Shown one piece after another: positions 59,956 to 64,000 of a stretch of DNA of 64,000 nt. Source of the DNA: Eubacteriales bacterium (GTDB lineage: Bacteria; Bacillota; Clostridia; Lachnospirales; Lachnospiraceae); contig JAUNGM010000012.1 in assembly GCA_030524545.1 (NCBI GenBank), positions 55,706 to 119,705 on the forward strand, written 5' to 3'. The notes below the pieces were generated by a model. The model was not told the origin of the DNA. It was given only the letters and a program-made list of their open reading frames with translations, and searched no databases. The first letter of the stretch is position 1. The number at the start of each line of letters is the position of its first letter. The position numbers and the translations under genes were made by a program.

Positions 59956-60854
59956 TCGATATTAAGGATTGCAGTAAAGCGTTTGATAAGATTCAGGCTG
60001 TAAATCATGTTTCCCTGGACATTGGGGAGAGGGAAGTCTTTGGCCTGGTGGGAAGTAATGGTGCCGGAAAGAGTACCCTGCTTCGGATGACTGCCGGAAT
60101 CATAAAGCCTGATGAAGGCATGATCACAGTTGATACGCTGCCCGTATACGATAATGAGGAAGCGAAGGAAAAACTGTTTTACATTTCCGATGACAGTTAT
60201 TTCCCTCCAAATTATACACCGGAGGATGTGCTGCGTTTTTACAGGAATTATTATCCGTCCTTTGATATCCGGCGTTTTTATAAAATGATGGATGACTTTC
60301 ATTTAGACCGGAAGCGTAAGATCAATACCTTTTCCAAGGGAATGAAAAAACAGCTTCTGGTCATACTGGGAATCAGTGCAGGCACCAAATATCTGCTTTG
60401 TGATGAAACATTCGACGGGCTGGATCCTGTGATGCGCCAGGCTGTAAAAAGCCTGTTTGCTTCCGAGATCATGAACAGAGAGCTGACACCTGTGATCGCA
60501 TCGCATAATCTGCGGGAACTGGAGGATATCTGCGATCATGTGGGCTTGCTGCATCAGGGAGGAATCCTGCTTTCCAGAGATTTGGAGGACATGAAATTCC
60601 ATATTCATAAAATTCAGTGTGTTCTGACCGATAAGGAAAAGGAGAAGGAGCTGGAGAAAGAACTGGAGGTACTGAAGATTCAGAGGCAGGGATCCCTGCT
60701 TTTGATCACGGCAAGAGGAACCAGACTGGAAATTCTGAACAGAGTCCGGTCTAAAAATCCACTGTTCTGTGAAGTGATTCCCCTTTCTCTGGAAGAGATA
60801 TTTATCAGTGAAACGGAGGTGGCTGGTTATGAAATCCAAAATTTACTCGTCTGA
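59952..60854 (+). CDS. ABC transporter ATPase (YtrB/BcrA-like)
   Basis: A 300-residue ATPase. Walker A is GSNGAGKST (34-42). The signature is FSKGMKKQ in place of LSGGQ, and Walker B is LLCDETFDGLDP in place of LLDEPTNGLDP; both variants occur in the YtrB/BcrA branch. The switch histidine is in IASHNLRELEDI. The C-terminal ~80 residues are the extra domain of this branch. It partners the membrane protein at 60829, whose start overlaps this gene by 26 bases. Confidence 0.92.
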   Translation: MIDIKDCSKAFDKIQAVNHVSLDIGEREVFGLVGSNGAGKSTLLRMTAGIIKPDEGMITVDTLPVYDNEEAKEKLFYISDDSYFPPNYTPEDVLRFYRNYYPSFDIRRFYKMMDDFHLDRKRKINTFSKGMKKQLLVILGISAGTKYLLCDETFDGLDPVMRQAVKSLFASEIMNRELTPVIASHNLRELEDICDHVGLLHQGGILLSRDLEDMKFHIHKIQCVLTDKEKEKELEKELEVLKIQRQGSLLLITARGTRLEILNRVRSKNPLFCEVIPLSLEEIFISETEVAGYEIQNLLV

Positions 60855-63033
60855 TCATATAAAATCCTCGTCAAAGGGGCAGATCTGGATTCCGTCTTTC
60901 TTAATGTTGGGATTTTTTATGGTATTTCCTGTGATGGAGCTTATGATGCTCGGCAACTGGTTTGGAACAGAAGGCCTGAGTACGGAAAGTATCCGGTTGC
61001 TTTATGAGGCGCTCTGGACAGATGGATTTATGGCGGTGGGCTTTGTTATGGCCGCCCTGGCGGCTGCAGTGAACGCAGTCAGCAGCTTCTGGTATCTGTA
61101 TTCCTCACGGAAGATTGATTTCTACCACAGTCTTCCGGTGAAACGTTCCGCGATGTTCTGGCATAAGGCGTTTATCGGGATTCTGTATTATCTGATTCCC
61201 TATGTGATAATGGAATTTCTGGCAGTATGTATAGGTGCGCTTCGTGGCTTCTTCAGCCTGAAAATTGTGGGAATGGCTCTGCTCATGTTTCTGATGCATA
61301 TTCTTTTGTATCTGATGATTTATTTCAGTGTGGTGCTGGTAATCTGCGTAACAGGGAATATGATGATGGGAATGCTCTGCCTTGGCGGCCTGTATCTGTA
61401 TGGACCGGTACTGGGGTGCCTTCTCTACTATTACAGAAGTATGTTTTATGATACCTCCTATAGGCTTGCCACATATGGATTTTTGAAATTCCTGGATACC
61501 TATGCATCGCCCTATCTTTTGGGAGATGCCTTTCTGGAAGCGTATTCCGGAGGAGATTATTTCGGTATGCTGGTAATTTTGCTGGCTGTAACAGGCGTGC
61601 TCGGACTTTTGTCTTATATGGCGTATATCAAACGGCCGTCCGAAAGTGCCGGAAAGTCTATTGTCTATTCCTGGATCGGCGTAGTGGTGAAGTTCATGGT
61701 AGTCATACCCTGCGGACTTGGAACAGGTTTTATTTTCCAACTGCTGCAGTATCGTGAGTCCCAGAGTGGATGGTGGATCTTCGGTATGGTGCTTGGAACC
61801 ATTCTTTCCCATGGAATCATAGAAGTTATGTACCAGATGGATTTCCGCAAATTTGTGTCAAAGAAACATCATCTTGTGCTGGCTGGAGTTATGGTAGCGG
61901 TATGTGCGGTAATCTATCGGGGAGATCTTCTTCATTTTGACTCTTATATTCCGGAACAGGAAGAGCTTGCTGCCCTTAATATTGACTTCAGCCGTGTGAA
62001 TTGGGAAGGGAATTATCCGGTCATTGAGAATAAGGATGGGACCTATTGGGCAATTGATTCCTGGAACAGTGAGAAAGCTGCAATAACAAAAGAGGGCGGA
62101 GTGGGCACGGAAACATGGAAGATCCTGGAGGAGATTGTTGCTGCGCAGGAAAGAGAGAATCAGGAAGATAACGCAGCATTTGAGACAGGGAAAACGACTT
62201 CAAAAATACCGATGAAGTATACATTAAAATCCGGCCGGGAGATTTACAGAGAATATAGAGTAACAACAGAAAATCTGTATGCCCTCCGAAAATCTCTGTA
62301 TGAGGAGGGAAGATTAAAAGAATATACCTTTTCCTTTTTAGACATAGAAGCAGACTATCTGAAAGATGTACAGTGCATTTTTAGCAATGGAGACGCCTAC
62401 AGCCTGTTTCAGAATGATTCCCTGAAGTACAGAGAGCTTTTGGATGCACTGCGCGCGGATCTGGAAGAGGCATCTTCCGAGGATTTTCTTGACCAGCCAT
62501 TGGCAAAGCTTTGGCTGGAGTATAAGCTTTCGTCTCCGCCGGATCCCATTTCGGTGAGACATACAGGTTCACAGGTCTGGTACGGCTATTATGACGGATC
62601 TGTCTTTGTATATCCGACTTTCCGAAGGACTCTTGCAATTTTGGAGGAAACGGGTTATCCTATGAGCATGGATGAAATAGAAGTAGATGATGTGGAGATC
62701 ATTTACTATAATAAAGAGAATTATGACCTCGCATCCGTACCTGTTACCTATCAGAAGAAAGAAGAAATTGAGGCGCTGAAGAAAGCATTGATTTCGCCTT
62801 CTCTCCAATGCTACTGGATGGATTACGAGAGCAGTATTGAGATTACGGTGAATAGCGGGCAGGCTTCGAATTCGAGGGACAGATGTATGGTGATGCGAAG
62901 CGACCTGATTCCGGATTTTGTGAAGGAAATGTATAAAAAAATGGACGAGGGTCTGATTGATCTGGAGCCGGAAACGCTGCCGGAAGCGGAAACAGATGTG
63001 TATGCTTTGGAAACCGGGGCCGGTGACGAGTGA
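60829..63033 (+). CDS. ABC-2-type permease with large C-terminal extracytoplasmic domain
   Basis: A 734-residue permease. Residues ~25-360 hold about eight to ten hydrophobic segments (MVFPVMELMMLGNWFG, then FYHSLPVKRSAMFWHK, a motif of this permease group). Residues ~370-734 are a soluble region without obvious membrane segments, with YPVIENKDGTYWAID and a long beta-rich stretch; it resembles proteins annotated DUF6449 but the match is not certain. The C-terminus is acidic. The ATG at 60829 has GGAGGT 8 bases upstream; the ATG at 60808 has none. The operon layout (GntR, ATPase, permease) suggests export of or resistance to peptide-type compounds. Confidence 0.85.
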   Translation: MKSKIYSSDHIKSSSKGQIWIPSFLMLGFFMVFPVMELMMLGNWFGTEGLSTESIRLLYEALWTDGFMAVGFVMAALAAAVNAVSSFWYLYSSRKIDFYHSLPVKRSAMFWHKAFIGILYYLIPYVIMEFLAVCIGALRGFFSLKIVGMALLMFLMHILLYLMIYFSVVLVICVTGNMMMGMLCLGGLYLYGPVLGCLLYYYRSMFYDTSYRLATYGFLKFLDTYASPYLLGDAFLEAYSGGDYFGMLVILLAVTGVLGLLSYMAYIKRPSESAGKSIVYSWIGVVVKFMVVIPCGLGTGFIFQLLQYRESQSGWWIFGMVLGTILSHGIIEVMYQMDFRKFVSKKHHLVLAGVMVAVCAVIYRGDLLHFDSYIPEQEELAALNIDFSRVNWEGNYPVIENKDGTYWAIDSWNSEKAAITKEGGVGTETWKILEEIVAAQERENQEDNAAFETGKTTSKIPMKYTLKSGREIYREYRVTTENLYALRKSLYEEGRLKEYTFSFLDIEADYLKDVQCIFSNGDAYSLFQNDSLKYRELLDALRADLEEASSEDFLDQPLAKLWLEYKLSSPPDPISVRHTGSQVWYGYYDGSVFVYPTFRRTLAILEETGYPMSMDEIEVDDVEIIYYNKENYDLASVPVTYQKKEEIEALKKALISPSLQCYWMDYESSIEITVNSGQASNSRDRCMVMRSDLIPDFVKEMYKKMDEGLIDLEPETLPEAETDVYALETGAGDE

Positions 63034-63059
63034 GATTTTAGAGGACAGGCGGTTGAAGG

Positions 63060-63860
63060 ATGGCAAAGGCAGTGAGACTTGATAAATTTCTGGCAGATGC
63101 AGGTGCAGGAACCAGAAGCGAAGTAAAAAAATTCATACAGAAGGGACAAGTGCAGATTAATGGAGAAACTGTGCGGCGGCCGGAACAGAAGATTGAGCCG
63201 GATGGAGAAACAGTTACGCTTTTCGGTGAGGTGATCGGTGCTGCAGCAGAATTTGAGTATTTTCTTCTGCACAAACCAGCCGGGTGCGTCAGTGCCACAG
63301 AGGATGCCCGCGACAAAACAGTGATGGAATATGTTCCCTCTAAAAGAAAGGGGCTCTTTCCTGTAGGACGTCTGGATAAGGATACGGAGGGACTGCTTTT
63401 GATCACAGATGACGGCGCCTTGGCTCATGAACTGCTTTCACCTAAAAAGCATGTTGCGAAAACATATTTTGCAAAGGTGAGCGGCATTGCTGCGGAGGAT
63501 GACGTGAAGGCGATGGAGCGGGGCGTGGATATCGGGGAAGAGAAGCTGACGCTCCCGGCCAGAATGGAAATCCTTCGAACTGTACAGGATGGCTGCGCTG
63601 AGAACCCGGAAAATGCGGGGGAGTTTCTGACTGCGCCGTACAGTGAGATCCTTCTGACAATCTGCGAGGGGAAATTTCATCAGGTAAAGCGGATGATGGA
63701 GGCAGTAGGGAAAAAGGTGCTTTATTTGAAGCGTATTTCCATGGGGCCGCTGACACTTCCGGATACCCTGGAAAAGGGGCAGTGCCGTCCATTGACAGAG
63801 GATGAAATCATGGCTCTGAAGAGTACCGGAAAAACCCCGGAAGACAAACCATACCGATAG
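63060..63860 (+). CDS. rRNA pseudouridine synthase, RsuA/RluB family
   Basis: A 266-residue RNA-modifying enzyme. The N-terminal S4 domain is VRLDKFLADAGAGTRSEVKKFIQKGQV. The catalytic motif is VGRLDKDTEGLLLITDDG with its nucleophilic aspartate, and ICEGKFHQVKRMMEAVGKKVLYLKR is the RsuA-family strand. It isomerises a uridine in 16S or 23S rRNA; the exact site cannot be told from the sequence. It starts 26 bases after the permease stop. Confidence 0.92.
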   Translation: MAKAVRLDKFLADAGAGTRSEVKKFIQKGQVQINGETVRRPEQKIEPDGETVTLFGEVIGAAAEFEYFLLHKPAGCVSATEDARDKTVMEYVPSKRKGLFPVGRLDKDTEGLLLITDDGALAHELLSPKKHVAKTYFAKVSGIAAEDDVKAMERGVDIGEEKLTLPARMEILRTVQDGCAENPENAGEFLTAPYSEILLTICEGKFHQVKRMMEAVGKKVLYLKRISMGPLTLPDTLEKGQCRPLTEDEIMALKSTGKTPEDKPYR

Positions 63861-64000
63861 CCATGCCGAGAATACGGAAACACTGTTACCATTCACAGCT
63901 ACTGCTGAGATATACACTAAAAAAGAATGCAGGATGATAGATTAAACGGTAGTGTAAAATAGTTTGTGTTTCTGGTAAAAAATGGCTCCTTTTTGGTAAG
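63861..64000. other. Right-hand end, no gene recognised
   Basis: 140 bases with no convincing start codon plus ribosome binding site. AT-rich, with no complete hairpin terminator seen. Confidence 0.5.

Noticed and set aside
1-64000. tRNA or rRNA genes
   Set aside because: No cloverleaf with TTCRANY and an acceptor stem, and no rRNA-like sequence, was noticed by eye in the intergenic gaps; a covariance-model scan was not possible here.

Overview
The window is a chromosomal segment of a low-to-mid GC, Gram-positive anaerobe, best placed in the family Lachnospiraceae (Clostridia). The placement rests on a SCIFF six-cysteine peptide with its radical SAM maturase, a fused SecDF, the recJ-apt-rsh-MBL-hemZ-hisS-aspS gene order, a DUF5688-like protein, a KTGD-type wall-sorting signal and strong AGGAGG ribosome binding sites. 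The genus (Blautia or a relative) cannot be fixed from the sequence alone.

Bases 1-7134 are one end of an integrated prophage: a GH18-type tail or lysis hydrolase cut by the window edge, a small hypothetical, a holin, a modular endolysin, a small antisense-oriented gene, three tandem excisionase-like proteins and a Tn916-type tyrosine integrase. Bases 7135-7412 are the likely host junction. From 7413 to 14075 come host genes: a low-molecular-weight tyrosine phosphatase, a DUF5688-like protein, an amidase with a SPOR domain, a YdcF-like protein, a CNNM/CBS membrane protein and an acidic wall-anchored protein. Bases 14153-18713 hold a TIGR04086-like membrane protein, SCIFF (scfA), its maturase (scfB) and secDF. 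Bases 18879-29567 are a housekeeping run of DNA repair (recJ), purine salvage (apt), stringent response (rsh), a metallo-hydrolase, hemZ, an HD-GYP protein, hisS and aspS.

Bases 29632-46309 are dominated by envelope transport. After a TauE-type exporter and a duplicated-domain lipoprotein comes a four-gene adaptor-ATPase-adaptor-MacB operon (31871-37373). It is followed by the most unusual locus in the window: a lipoprotein solute-binding protein with a propeller-like N-terminus, two sugar-type ABC permeases without their own ATPase, a HlyD-type adaptor and a MacB-like membrane protein. These are interleaved with a two-component system whose kinase gene and regulator gene are far apart, each divergent from one half of the transporter. 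Both transporter promoters carry the same pair of TTAGAGA repeats, 11 bp apart, at an identical distance from an extended -10 element. This points to one regulator driving both transcripts.

Bases 46430-63860 are further housekeeping and accessory genes: ptsI, a LUD-domain protein, a DegV protein, argS, a Ser/Thr kinase with an acidic Thr/Pro-rich partner, a HAD phosphatase, a CPBP protease, a CsoR-CopA copper operon with a CopZ-like domain fused to the pump behind its own internal ribosome binding site, a GntR-ABC-permease operon with a visible operator, and an rRNA pseudouridine synthase. No tRNA, rRNA, CRISPR array or complete insertion sequence was seen.
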